DNA from: Chryseobacterium sp. BLS98
Lineage (GTDB): Bacteria; Bacteroidota; Bacteroidia; Flavobacteriales; Weeksellaceae
Assembly: GCF_001045445.1 (NCBI RefSeq)
Contig: NZ_LFNF01000002.1
Span: 186,001 to 250,000, forward strand
Direction of reading: 5' to 3'
Length of the DNA: 64,000 bases
The number at the start of each line of letters is the position of its first letter. Within the stretch, counting starts at the first letter, position 1. The translations under genes were made by a program, and so were the position numbers. Of the stretch, positions 28,381 through 36,055 are shown piece after piece. Under the pieces are notes generated by a model. It made no database searches. It was not told the DNA's origin and saw nothing but the letters and a program-made list of their open reading frames with translations.

Positions 28381-28401
28381 AAGGCCTCCTGAGGAAGCCT
28401 T
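28381..28401 (-). terminator. Terminator after pilin copy 3
   Basis: AAGGCCTCC and GGAAGCCTT form a stem with one mismatch and a TGA loop. On the minus strand it is followed by TTTGATTTTG. It lies 42 bp after the stop codon of pilin copy 3. Confidence 0.7.
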
Positions 28402-28443
28402 CGAAACACCAAATCACAAAATATTAATATGAAAAAAATTAAC

Positions 28444-28989
28444 TTATAAAGCTGTTGCAGTATAAGTTACTGTTTGAGTATAAGTTCCGGCCGGTTTACC
28501 TAAAATATCAGAAGATGAAGATTTTGCCGCTGGAATAGTGTAGTCCAGATTCAATGTTAATGCACTTCCAAGCGGAGCATTGGATACTAAAGTCTGATCC
28601 GTTGCAGATAAAACTACAGCGCTTTTTGTTCCGCCCATTGTTCCGGCAGCTGTAGCTGCTTTTATCGTCAGAACATTTACAGGGATCAAGTTGGTTCCAT
28701 TCATAAAATTAGCACCCCCTGCTTTTACTTTAACATTAAAGTTCTTCGTTGAAGTAACTTTTAAAGAGTTGGCTTTAGTAATTGTTTGATCAGAGTTATA
28801 GTCTGCTGCGGTAACATAGTTAAAATCAACCGTATTACCAATTGCTGTACTTCCTGCATCAATAGAGATTACATCGTTCAGGGTAATGTTTACAGTTGTG
28901 GTTGCTGTAGTATTTTGAGCTTGAACATTGTTAGTTCCTAATATGATTGCTCCAATAGTTAAGGCTGAGATTACGATTTGTTTTGTCAT
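28444..28989 (-). CDS. Pilin-like subunit, copy 3
   Basis: This 181-aa protein has the same architecture as copies 1 and 2: signal peptide ending NVQAQ, mature start NTTATTTVNITLNDV, C-terminal strand TYTQTVTYTATAL. It differs from copy 2 in only a handful of positions, including three in the signal peptide (SALTIGAII against TALTFGAMI). An upstream palindromic element at 29047-29110 and a terminator at 28381-28401 make it an independent unit. Confidence 0.78.
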   Translation of the reverse strand: MTKQIVISALTIGAIILGTNNVQAQNTTATTTVNITLNDVISIDAGSTAIGNTVDFNYVTAADYNSDQTITKANSLKVTSTKNFNVKVKAGGANFMNGTNLIPVNVLTIKAATAAGTMGGTKSAVVLSATDQTLVSNAPLGSALTLNLDYTIPAAKSSSSDILGKPAGTYTQTVTYTATAL

Positions 28990-29046
28990 GATAGTAATAT
29001 TTAATTTTTATTCTTAGTTAATTGTTCTCTTTTGAACATTACAAAT

Positions 29047-29110
29047 CTACAGCGGCGATAAAAGTTTCTTTGTAGTGGAAAACGGAAGTTCATGTAGTAA
29101 AATCACTACA
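29047..29110 (-). promoter_or_regulatory. Repeated upstream element, copy 3
   Basis: This is the third copy of the element, beginning CTACAGCGGCGATAAAAG and ending TGTAGT-AAAATC-ACTACA at 29093-29110. It lies 58-121 bp upstream of pilin copy 3, the same distance as in the other copies. Confidence 0.65.
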
Positions 29111-29133
29111 CGGTTTATTCATATGATAAATAG

Positions 29134-29170
29134 AAAAGCCCTCAATACTTTTTTAGTATTGAGGGCTTTT
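29134..29170 (-). terminator. Terminator after pilin copy 4
   Basis: AAAAGCCCTCAATACT and AGTATTGAGGGCTTTT pair perfectly over 16 bp around a 5-base loop, 25 bp after the stop codon at 29195. It is the strongest version of the hairpin that follows each pilin gene. Confidence 0.85.
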
Positions 29171-29194
29171 CTATTTTTAAAAATTGGTATTTAC

Positions 29195-29737
29195 TTACAA
29201 TGCGGTGGCAGTATAAGTTATCGTTTGCGTATAGGTTCCCTTAGGTTTTCCCAGAAGTATGTTTGACGCTTTTTCAGCTGAAATGTAATAGGCAATATTT
29301 AAAGATTGTTTTGCCCCTGGACTTGCATTACTTACTAGGATTTGATTGGTTGTAGATAAGGTGACCTCATTCAGGGTTCCAGTTAAACTTCCGCCCGGTA
29401 TTGCTTTTACCTGTAATATATCTACTGGAATTACGTTTGCGCCACTTACGAAGTGTGTCCCTTCAGATTTTACTTTTACATCAAAATTTTTGGAGGAAAT
29501 AATGACTAAACTATTGGGAACGGTCACATTTTTTGCTGAATTATAGTCATTTGTGTTCCCATAATTAAAATCTACAGCTCCTTCTGAAGCAACAGAGCCA
29601 ATGTCCATTGCAATAACGTCCGACAAAATAATATTTACTGATGTGCTTATCTGCCCTGAATTTTGGGCCATAACCTGTTTGGTTCCTAAGGCGATTGCTC
29701 CCAGAGACAACGCAGCGATAAAGATTTGTTTTTTCAT
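29195..29737 (-). CDS. Pilin-like subunit, divergent copy 4
   Basis: This 180-aa protein shares the family frame: signal peptide ending KQVMAQ, VNIILSDVIAMDIGS near the mature start, and the final strand KGTYTQTITYTATAL. The interior is clearly diverged from copies 1-3 (for example KSEGTHFVSGANVIPVDILQ against KAGGANFMNGTNLIPVNVLT). It is the first pilin gene in transcription order and lacks the palindromic upstream element of the others. It may be the ancestral or a specialised subunit. Confidence 0.72.
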   Translation of the reverse strand: MKKQIFIAALSLGAIALGTKQVMAQNSGQISTSVNIILSDVIAMDIGSVASEGAVDFNYGNTNDYNSAKNVTVPNSLVIISSKNFDVKVKSEGTHFVSGANVIPVDILQVKAIPGGSLTGTLNEVTLSTTNQILVSNASPGAKQSLNIAYYISAEKASNILLGKPKGTYTQTITYTATAL

Positions 29738-30126
29738 GATTAATAAATTTAAAGTGGTGTATAAAATATTGTCATTCAGAACTAATTATAAATCTAATAA
29801 CATTATCCGATATCACCAAGTTTTTTTTCATTATTAATCACATATTGTTGTAAAATTTACAGATATTTCAAATTAAAATTAATTATTATCACGATATTAC
29901 ACCAAATATAAGCTAATATAGATTTATCGCTAAAATCATAGAATCAGCATATGTACTCCAAGAATAATTAATCAAGTTAACAGTAGCGTGACACTTAAGG
30001 AAATTGTTGAATCGTCAGCTAACTGATGTCGGAAAAAAACATAACTTAAATGCTATTTAATCCCTTCAAATATTATCTATATCTTCTAATAAATGATTTG
30101 AGTCCTGTTATGTTCACAATTGTGTA
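29738..30126. other. Gene-free stretch before the pilin locus
   Basis: I see no gene, repeat or strong hairpin. It should contain the promoter of pilin copy 4 and the 3' end region of the graspetide operon. No copy of the 64-bp pilin control element is present. Confidence 0.5.
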
Positions 30127-31227
30127 CTATTTTTCCTTTACCAAATCCTGCATTCCGTAATAATTGATTGCTTTTTCTTTAAGTGGATTGGTACTCCATT
30201 CTTCCCATTCACCTGTGTATGGATCATATCCACATTTTAAAGGTTTTGAAATATCTAAACCTTCAAAATTAGTATGAGTTTTTTCTGTATAAGCTCTGCA
30301 ATCTGTACAGATATAGCGAAATTCACAGTCTTTGCAAACTTCTATGCTATCTTTGGTTAGGTTCCAGTATTTTTTGAAATCAGGATGGGATAATGTTTCT
30401 TCCAGGGTAATATCTTTAATATTTCCAAAACTTTGAGGCATGGAAGGGCAGTTTCTAATGTTACCATCAGAATCTATAGAAATTTTTTTGTAGAGACAGG
30501 AGTTGTGGTTGTGGGATAAAGTATACGTTTCGAGATTAGAATTAAAATATTTTGAAGAAATCAATCCGCAGCTTTTTTTGTTTATGATTTTATCTTCAAC
30601 ATAAATTATCATTCTATTCAAATATTTATCTTGTTTATTTTCGTTACATCCAAAATAAATCAATCTAAAAATTTTATCATTTGAATTAATAATGTTTTTA
30701 TTGAGTAATCTATTTTCTGATTTCATTTTATAAGGTAAGATTATTTCAATACCTTTTAAAGTTGTATCAGACAGACTATTCAAAAATCTTAAAAACATAT
30801 TTAAATCAATGACATCATAACATCTGATTTGTAATTGTTTTACTCTATTTGTATCAATAAATTTTGCAATTTGAACTGAATTTTCAAGAAAAAAAGATTC
30901 TTTGCTTACATCAATTATTATACTGGAAATTGGTTCAGCAACCTTATAATTTAAATTTAAAGGAATTAATTCTTCTATGATCTGGGTATCCATAAACCCT
31001 ATTTCATTGGCCAATAAAAAATTTAAATAATCTTTTAAGTATTTTTCATTTTCTTTTCCATAGCTTTCATAAATTTCTTCAATGGAAAAATTGGGAAATT
31101 CTTCAGTAAGTAAAGTATATAAAGAATTTGGAATCAGGTAATAATTATTTCTTTGTACATCACAAATTATACTTTTTGTATGCCCATAATTTACTAAGCA
31201 ACAAGCAAATCTATTAAAATAAGTCAT
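30127..31227 (-). CDS. gwsS: Grasp-with-spasm SPASM-domain peptide maturase
   Basis: This 366-aa protein has a C-terminal SPASM region with the cysteine pattern NSCLYKKISIDSDGNIRNCP, then CKDCEFRYICTDCRAY and a final LKCGYDP. The N-terminal part lacks the CxxxCxxC of a radical SAM enzyme, although SAM proteins are its nearest relatives. This is what is expected for the SPASM-only partner of grasp-with-spasm graspetide systems of Chryseobacterium-type bacteria. It lies downstream of the ATP-grasp gene on the same strand. Its biochemical role is not established in the family. Confidence 0.8.
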   Translation of the reverse strand: MTYFNRFACCLVNYGHTKSIICDVQRNNYYLIPNSLYTLLTEEFPNFSIEEIYESYGKENEKYLKDYLNFLLANEIGFMDTQIIEELIPLNLNYKVAEPISSIIIDVSKESFFLENSVQIAKFIDTNRVKQLQIRCYDVIDLNMFLRFLNSLSDTTLKGIEIILPYKMKSENRLLNKNIINSNDKIFRLIYFGCNENKQDKYLNRMIIYVEDKIINKKSCGLISSKYFNSNLETYTLSHNHNSCLYKKISIDSDGNIRNCPSMPQSFGNIKDITLEETLSHPDFKKYWNLTKDSIEVCKDCEFRYICTDCRAYTEKTHTNFEGLDISKPLKCGYDPYTGEWEEWSTNPLKEKAINYYGMQDLVKEK

Positions 31228-31341
31228 CTTATATTATCGTCTAAGGGAGTTTGATTTTGAAACATATTCCAATATTTCTTTTCTAAAATTAATTTCCACA
31301 CAAGAGGTTAGAAATAAAACAAATAATATTATGTTTCACGA

Positions 31342-31530
31342 TTAACTGATAATTTTAGATATAACTATTCTGGAACCTTCAACAACATAACCTCTCGTTT
31401 GATACAAATCTGAATTAGAATACATCATTGCCGGAATATCACCCATTTTTTTATCTGATAATTCCTTTTGTATATTCCAGTAAGGAAGAGGAAGTTTTTT
31501 ATTTTTTAATTTTGTTGTTATTTTCTTCAT
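31342..31530 (-). CDS. Small ORF inside the graspetide operon
   Basis: I do not recognise this 62-aa reading frame. It begins MKKITTKLKNKKLPLPYWN and ends VEGSRIVISKIIS, with a lysine-rich leader-like start and a later part with YSNSDLYQTRG. Its ATG lies inside the last codons of the ATP-grasp gene (32-bp overlap), which suggests coupled translation. It sits exactly between the two maturase genes. It could be a second precursor, an accessory peptide, or a chance frame. It lacks the GG motif and the T/D-rich core of the precursor at 32550-32726. Confidence 0.4.
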   Translation of the reverse strand: MKKITTKLKNKKLPLPYWNIQKELSDKKMGDIPAMMYSNSDLYQTRGYVVEGSRIVISKIIS

Positions 31531-32491
31531 AATTTTTTAATATATATAATGACATTTGTTCTTCTAAATGATAATTACATGGTTTGGAAACCATTCCAAA
31601 CTGCCCTACAGGATTTATTTCAAGAAAATAATATTCTTCATCTGTTGAAACCAGCATATCTATCGAGCAGGTTTTCAGATTTAATTCTTTAACTAATTTT
31701 TTTAAACTTGATTCTATATGTATTGGTAGTTTATAGGGCACATTTCTGTTACTTTTTTTAAAATTATAATTTCTAAAATCGACCTTGGTTTTATGATCAT
31801 TCTGAGAAAATATAGCCATAGAATAAAAAACATCGTCTATATAGAATATTCTAAGTTCAAATTTTTTATCTATTTTACTTTGAAGTTTGGTAGGAAAAAT
31901 ATGGCCATCTTTTTTAATTTCACTTACTTCGCTTGTATACATCATATAATGAGAATCATCATCAAAAAGCGTTACAGCATCACTTATAGGCTTTGTAATC
32001 AGATTTTTATCTGTTGCTAATTGGTTAATAATCTCTATTTTGTTAGTTATATAGGTGTCTGGGATATTTAGACCATGCTTTTCAGCAAGTTTAAGAGTTT
32101 TCAGTTTATTTAAGCTTTCACTGTATTTATTGATCCAAACTGAATTGTCTAAAAACGATTCTAAAAACCTGTATATTGTTCCTAATTCGGATAACAAATG
32201 ATTTTGCAGGGTTTTATTATTATGAAATTCATCAAAAATTTTAGGTTCAATATTTATAAAATCTTCATCAAAAGTGCGTCTGAACCAAATAGTATTTACA
32301 ATTTGATTATCTATTTTTTGATTATTAAAATTAAATTCGGAATTGGAAATGTCAATATAAAAGTCTTTATTTAGTAAATCATCACCATTTATTCTAACTA
32401 TTACTTCATCGTCTTTTTTATGATGATACAACCAGTTTAAAACATCATCTGTTGTATTCTCACCGTAATTTTTACTAAAAATAATTATCAT
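31499..32491 (-). CDS. gwsG: Grasp-with-spasm ATP-grasp peptide ligase
   Basis: This 330-aa protein is an ATP-grasp ligase of the graspetide/microviridin type. The pre-ATP-grasp part starts MIIIFSKNYGENTTDDVLNW. The ATP-binding and Mg-binding parts include NLITKPISDAVTLF, then ELRIFYIDDVFYSMAIF and a late CSIDMLVSTDEEYYFLEINP followed by GQFG. The ligase forms ester or amide links between Ser/Thr/Lys and Asp/Glu side chains of the precursor. The precursor gene lies 58 bp upstream on the same strand. Confidence 0.88.
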   Translation of the reverse strand: MIIIFSKNYGENTTDDVLNWLYHHKKDDEVIVRINGDDLLNKDFYIDISNSEFNFNNQKIDNQIVNTIWFRRTFDEDFINIEPKIFDEFHNNKTLQNHLLSELGTIYRFLESFLDNSVWINKYSESLNKLKTLKLAEKHGLNIPDTYITNKIEIINQLATDKNLITKPISDAVTLFDDDSHYMMYTSEVSEIKKDGHIFPTKLQSKIDKKFELRIFYIDDVFYSMAIFSQNDHKTKVDFRNYNFKKSNRNVPYKLPIHIESSLKKLVKELNLKTCSIDMLVSTDEEYYFLEINPVGQFGMVSKPCNYHLEEQMSLYILKNYEENNNKIKK

Positions 32492-32549
32492 AATGTCAAA
32501 TCTTAAAAATTAGGCTATTTGTAGTAAAATACAAATAGCCTATTTTAGT

Positions 32550-32726
32550 TTATCCTGGATTTATATCTGTTTGAACAGTGTCAGTAACATAATATGTTCC
32601 GTTATAGGTCCTGTCAGGCCCATAAGTATAAGGATCAAAACCTGTTACCGGACCTTCTGGTCCTCCTCCTTTTACTTTTTGCATTTTAAATTTTTTCAGC
32701 TTTAAGCTTTCTAACTTCTTTTTCAT
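32550..32726 (-). CDS. Graspetide precursor peptide, 58 aa
   Basis: This small gene encodes 58 residues. The lysine-rich leader runs MKKKLESLKLKKFKMQKV, followed by a KGGGPEG hinge. The core then reads TGFDPYTYGPD, RTYNGTYYVTDTVQTDI and NPG. The core is rich in Thr and Asp, the residues that ATP-grasp ligases join, and the DTVQTDINP ending is the hallmark of grasp-with-spasm precursors. The start at 32726 is the only ATG in frame. It is directly followed by gwsG, so precursor, ligase and SPASM protein form one operon. The product could be a serine-protease inhibitor-like peptide, but this is inference. Confidence 0.8.
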   Translation of the reverse strand: MKKKLESLKLKKFKMQKVKGGGPEGPVTGFDPYTYGPDRTYNGTYYVTDTVQTDINPG

Positions 32727-32828
32727 AAAAATAATTTTAAAAATTTAATAATAGGTTTCGTCATACAAACCCTGACATGGGTTGATGCTGATCAGCGTTT
32801 TATATTTTGTACTGTACACATACAAAAA

Positions 32829-32860
32829 GACACTTTTCGGTGTCATATTTTTCAAATGTA
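32829..32860 (-). promoter_or_regulatory. Promoter and leader hairpin of the graspetide operon
   Basis: On the minus strand TACATTTG (32853-32860) matches the -7 consensus TAnnTTTG, with TTTTTTTG about 16 bp upstream as a -33 candidate. Just downstream, GACACCGAAAAGTGTC (32829-32844) forms a small hairpin at the start of the leader. The XRE regulator is divergent, so this region is its likely site of action. Confidence 0.45.
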
Positions 32861-32969
32861 TCAAACATAATTCACACAAAAAAGCAAAAATTATAGCTTT
32901 TTATAGCCCTTTATTTTGTGTTGAAAAAAATATTGTATACTTTAGTTTCACCATATTTTTCACAAAACC

Positions 32970-33242
32970 ATGAACAAAAAGTTAATTGCTGTACGAAAAT
33001 CAAGAAAAATTACGCAGGCAGATATTGCAACTTATCTTAAAATAAGCCAGACTCAATATCAAAAAAGAGAAACAGGAAAAATTAAAATTTCTGACCAGGA
33101 ATGGAAAGATATTGCCAGGCTGCTGGATGTTTCTGTAGAAGAAATTTTTGAAGAATATCCCAGCCAGTATCTTGTATTACAAAAAAAAATAGAACTCTTA
33201 AAACTACAACTGAAAGCACTAAGCCTGGAGAACAATATTTAG
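32970..33242 (+). CDS. XRE-family transcriptional regulator
   Basis: This 90-aa protein has one HTH_3 domain (residues about 4-62: IAVRKSRKITQADIATYLKI then SQTQYQKRETGKIKIS). A C-terminal leucine-rich coiled coil (QKKIELLKLQLKALSLEN) can dimerise it. It is divergent from the graspetide operon, with 243 bp between the two starts. By position it is the candidate regulator of that operon. Confidence 0.88.
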   Translation: MNKKLIAVRKSRKITQADIATYLKISQTQYQKRETGKIKISDQEWKDIARLLDVSVEEIFEEYPSQYLVLQKKIELLKLQLKALSLENNI

Positions 33243-33260
33243 AATTTTTGCGCCATTCTA

Positions 33261-34031
33261 TTATTTGCTGGCAGCAATTATTACCTCTGCTACTTCCTGT
33301 GGATGGGAAATAAATACAGCATGGCTGGCCCCTTTAATTTCAGTGATTTTTGTACCGGATCTTTTATACATATTTCTTAAGATAACCGGATTAATACTTT
33401 TATCAGCCGTTGGTACAATTCCGAACGCAGGTTTTGTATGCCAATCTGCGGTTGTTACCACATCTGTAAATGATGATCCCAGAATCGGTTTTTGGGAATG
33501 CGCCATAAATTCAGCCTGCTCATGGCTAAGATCAGCAGCGAATCCCTCATGGAATTTATCCGGATCATAGTACACAAAGCCATTAATGTCAGGAGGTAAA
33601 ATACCCGCTTCAGGAAGCCCGGGCTGAGAAGAAAACCATGTATCTGTAGTTTCGCCCTTGTCCGGTTGAAAGGCAGTAACATAAACTAATGATGCAACGT
33701 TGGCATGCGAACTGGCTTCGGTAATGACGGTGCCGCCCCATGAGTGTCCAACAAGAACAGCCGGACCATCAAGCTTATCTAACGCCCTGCGGACGGTTGC
33801 ATTATCATCTTTCAGGGAGGTTAATGGAATCTGTGTCACTGTCACGTGATAACCGTGTTTTGTTAAAATATCATATACGCTTTTCCATCCCGAACCATCA
33901 ACAAATGCCCCATGTACAAGCACTATATTTTTGATTTTTGCATTGGTTTCCTTTTTCTGTGCACTCATTTTGTTAAGGCCAAAAAATACAGCCAGTAAAA
34001 CTAAAACTGAAAGTTGAATTTTCTTGATCAT
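33261..34031 (-). CDS. Secreted alpha/beta hydrolase
   Basis: This 256-aa protein has a signal peptide (about residues 1-24, ending MSAQK) and an alpha/beta-hydrolase fold. The oxyanion region is LVHGAFVDGSGW, the nucleophile elbow is LVGHSWGGTV (Ser about residue 98), and the catalytic His lies in IKGASHAVFISHP. This branch includes small esterases and salicylate-binding-protein-like enzymes. It lies 7 bp after the Ohr-like gene, so the two form an operon. The physiological substrate is unknown. Confidence 0.85.
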   Translation of the reverse strand: MIKKIQLSVLVLLAVFFGLNKMSAQKKETNAKIKNIVLVHGAFVDGSGWKSVYDILTKHGYHVTVTQIPLTSLKDDNATVRRALDKLDGPAVLVGHSWGGTVITEASSHANVASLVYVTAFQPDKGETTDTWFSSQPGLPEAGILPPDINGFVYYDPDKFHEGFAADLSHEQAEFMAHSQKPILGSSFTDVVTTADWHTKPAFGIVPTADKSINPVILRNMYKRSGTKITEIKGASHAVFISHPQEVAEVIIAASK

Positions 34032-34038
34032 GATTATA

Positions 34039-34455
34039 TTAGATTATAGTTGTTGAAATATGAATGTTACCTTTAATTGCTTTTGAATAAGGACAGGTCT
34101 GATGGGCAAGTGCTACCAGCTGTTCCGCTGTCTCTTTATTGACACCCGGAAGACCGACAAACAACCTTGCCTGTAAAAAATAGGCATCCCCCAACGTTCC
34201 TAAATCCACCTCAGCATCTACATAAGTTTCTTTCGGCAGCACTGTAACGAGTTTTTTTGCTGCCAGTCCCAATGCTCCGATATAACAGGCTGACCATCCC
34301 GCGGCAAAAAGCTGTTCAGGATTAGTTCCTTTTCCGTTTGATCCCGGAGCGGAAAGCAGGATATCCAGTTTTTCGTCGCTGCTTTTTGAGCTTCCTTCTC
34401 TTCCGCCTACCGTGCGGGTTTTAGCTGTGTACAATACGTTTTCGATGTTATTCAT
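34039..34455 (-). CDS. Organic hydroperoxide resistance protein (OsmC/Ohr family)
   Basis: This 138-aa protein matches the Ohr subfamily. Two redox cysteines occur in the expected places: FAAGWSACYIGAL (about residue 57) and LAHQTCPYSKAI (about residue 121). The early TARTVGGREGS-like segment (here TRTVGGREGSSKSSD) is also typical. Ohr proteins are cytoplasmic, dimeric, lipoamide-dependent peroxidases that remove organic hydroperoxides. It is probably co-transcribed with the downstream hydrolase. Confidence 0.92.
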   Translation of the reverse strand: MNNIENVLYTAKTRTVGGREGSSKSSDEKLDILLSAPGSNGKGTNPEQLFAAGWSACYIGALGLAAKKLVTVLPKETYVDAEVDLGTLGDAYFLQARLFVGLPGVNKETAEQLVALAHQTCPYSKAIKGNIHISTTII

Positions 34456-34626
34456 TTTTCTGTTATTTTTTATTATTGATCATTTGATATGGCAAAGTTG
34501 GCTTAATTCTGAACGCATTACAATGGATAGATTTCCCTTTGAATTGTACATTTTCTCTTAAACTCTTTGCTTTGTATTGATTTTTAATTGGCTGAATTTT
34601 GAAAATTACCTGTTAGTTTGAGTCAT

Positions 34627-35679
34627 TTATTTTCTGATCTGAGACATGGAATCTGCTTCAATAATGGCATCTGCAAATGCTTTTGGAGCTTCTTGCGGTA
34701 AATTATGCCCTATTCCACCTGTTATCGTGTGATGGGCATATTTCCCTGTGTATTTAGATGCATAACTTTCCGGGGCGGGAAATGCAGCTCCGTTTGCATC
34801 GCCTTCCAATGTAACTGTTGGGACTGTAATTTCCGGAGACCGGGCCAGTTTGGATTCAAGCACATCGTATTGCTTTTCCCCTTTGGCCAATCCCAGACGC
34901 CAGCGGTAGTTATGGATTACAATATCAACATGGTCAGGGTTATTGAATGCTCCGGCAGAGCGTTGGTAGGTCTCGTCATCAAAAGCCCATTTTGGCGACG
35001 CAGTCTTCCAGATCAATTTATTGAATGCTGCTGTGTTGGCTTTATAACCTTTATATCCTCTTTCAGTTGAAAAATAATATTGATACCACCATAAAAACTC
35101 AGCATTTGGGGGAAGAGGTTTTTCGTTTGCCTTTGGACTTCCAATGAGATATCCGCTAACAGCAACCAGGGCAGTGCAGCGCTCAGGCCATAATGCTGCA
35201 ATAATATCCGCTGTTCTCGCTCCCCAGTCAAAACCGCCAATAATTGCCTTATCTATTTTCAGAGCATCCATAAAAGAAATGATATCCAGTGCTACAGCGC
35301 TCTGCTGACCGTTGCGTTTTGTATCGGGAGATATAAAAGTGGTAGTTCCGTAACCCCTTAAATAAGGTATTAAAACCCGATACCCCTTTGCAGCAAGTAT
35401 AGCAGAGGGTTCCTCAAAACTGTGGATATCATATGGCCATCCATGAAGAAGGATCACCGGTTTCCCTGTTTCAGGCCCTACTTCTGCATAACCTACCTCC
35501 AGTAGCCCTGCCCTGATCTTTTTTGTGTTCTGGAAAGCTGATCTTACAGCATCATTTTCCAGGCTTTTTTCCCCAGCGGTATAGGTCTGTGCTTTTAAAG
35601 ATGATAATCCTGTTCCTGTAAAAATAATCAGCAATAAAGTGACAAGCACTCTTTTACTAAAATTTAATGTTGTATTCAT
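34627..35679 (-). CDS. Secreted alpha/beta hydrolase (epoxide hydrolase-like)
   Basis: This 350-aa protein has a signal peptide (about residues 1-30, ending LKAQ). The alpha/beta-hydrolase fold shows the HGxP motif VILLHGWPYDIHSF, IPYLRGYGTT, and the nucleophile elbow IGGFDWGART with an aspartate nucleophile, as in epoxide hydrolases and haloalkane dehalogenases. The catalytic His is in TGGIGHNLPQEAP. The nucleophile Asp separates it from the Ser-type hydrolase upstream. Substrate unknown. It precedes the Ohr gene by 171 bp on the same strand. Confidence 0.85.
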   Translation of the reverse strand: MNTTLNFSKRVLVTLLLIIFTGTGLSSLKAQTYTAGEKSLENDAVRSAFQNTKKIRAGLLEVGYAEVGPETGKPVILLHGWPYDIHSFEEPSAILAAKGYRVLIPYLRGYGTTTFISPDTKRNGQQSAVALDIISFMDALKIDKAIIGGFDWGARTADIIAALWPERCTALVAVSGYLIGSPKANEKPLPPNAEFLWWYQYYFSTERGYKGYKANTAAFNKLIWKTASPKWAFDDETYQRSAGAFNNPDHVDIVIHNYRWRLGLAKGEKQYDVLESKLARSPEITVPTVTLEGDANGAAFPAPESYASKYTGKYAHHTITGGIGHNLPQEAPKAFADAIIEADSMSQIRK

Positions 35680-36021
35680 GATATTGATCTTTTGTCAGGG
35701 TAAAATTATTTAAAAACAGAAACGATGGGAAGATCAAATAGCCTGAACAGGTCATATTGAACCTTGAAAACTGATTTTTGGAGGTTAAATCAGACAGTGA
35801 TTCATTCGAAAAGGATTCAGCTTTATATGTATGAATTGGTAATCATAAGGATTTAACATTCAGTTATCTTCCTTAAATGAAATGCTATGCACTCAATTTA
35901 TATTCATGCTATATGTGAAGTTAGAAGCAATTACAAATACTTCAGTCCTAAGTGTTGGCGGAAAATCTTACACAACCATCAATCCATTAATCGATTTATC
36001 ATTATATTTAATTAAAATAAA
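35680..36021. other. Gene-free stretch
   Basis: No convincing gene is seen here. Open frames in it are short or continue as antisense of the serine hydrolase. It contains the promoter region of the 34627-35679 gene. Confidence 0.5.
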
Positions 36022-36047
36022 AACGGCATCTTTAAAAAGATGCCGTT
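36022..36047 (-). terminator. Terminator of the serine hydrolase gene
   Basis: AACGGCATCTTT and AAAGATGCCGTT pair perfectly over 12 bp with a two-base loop. On the minus strand the stem runs into TTTTA, 9 bp after the stop codon at 36056. Confidence 0.88.
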
Positions 36048-36055
36048 ATATAAAC

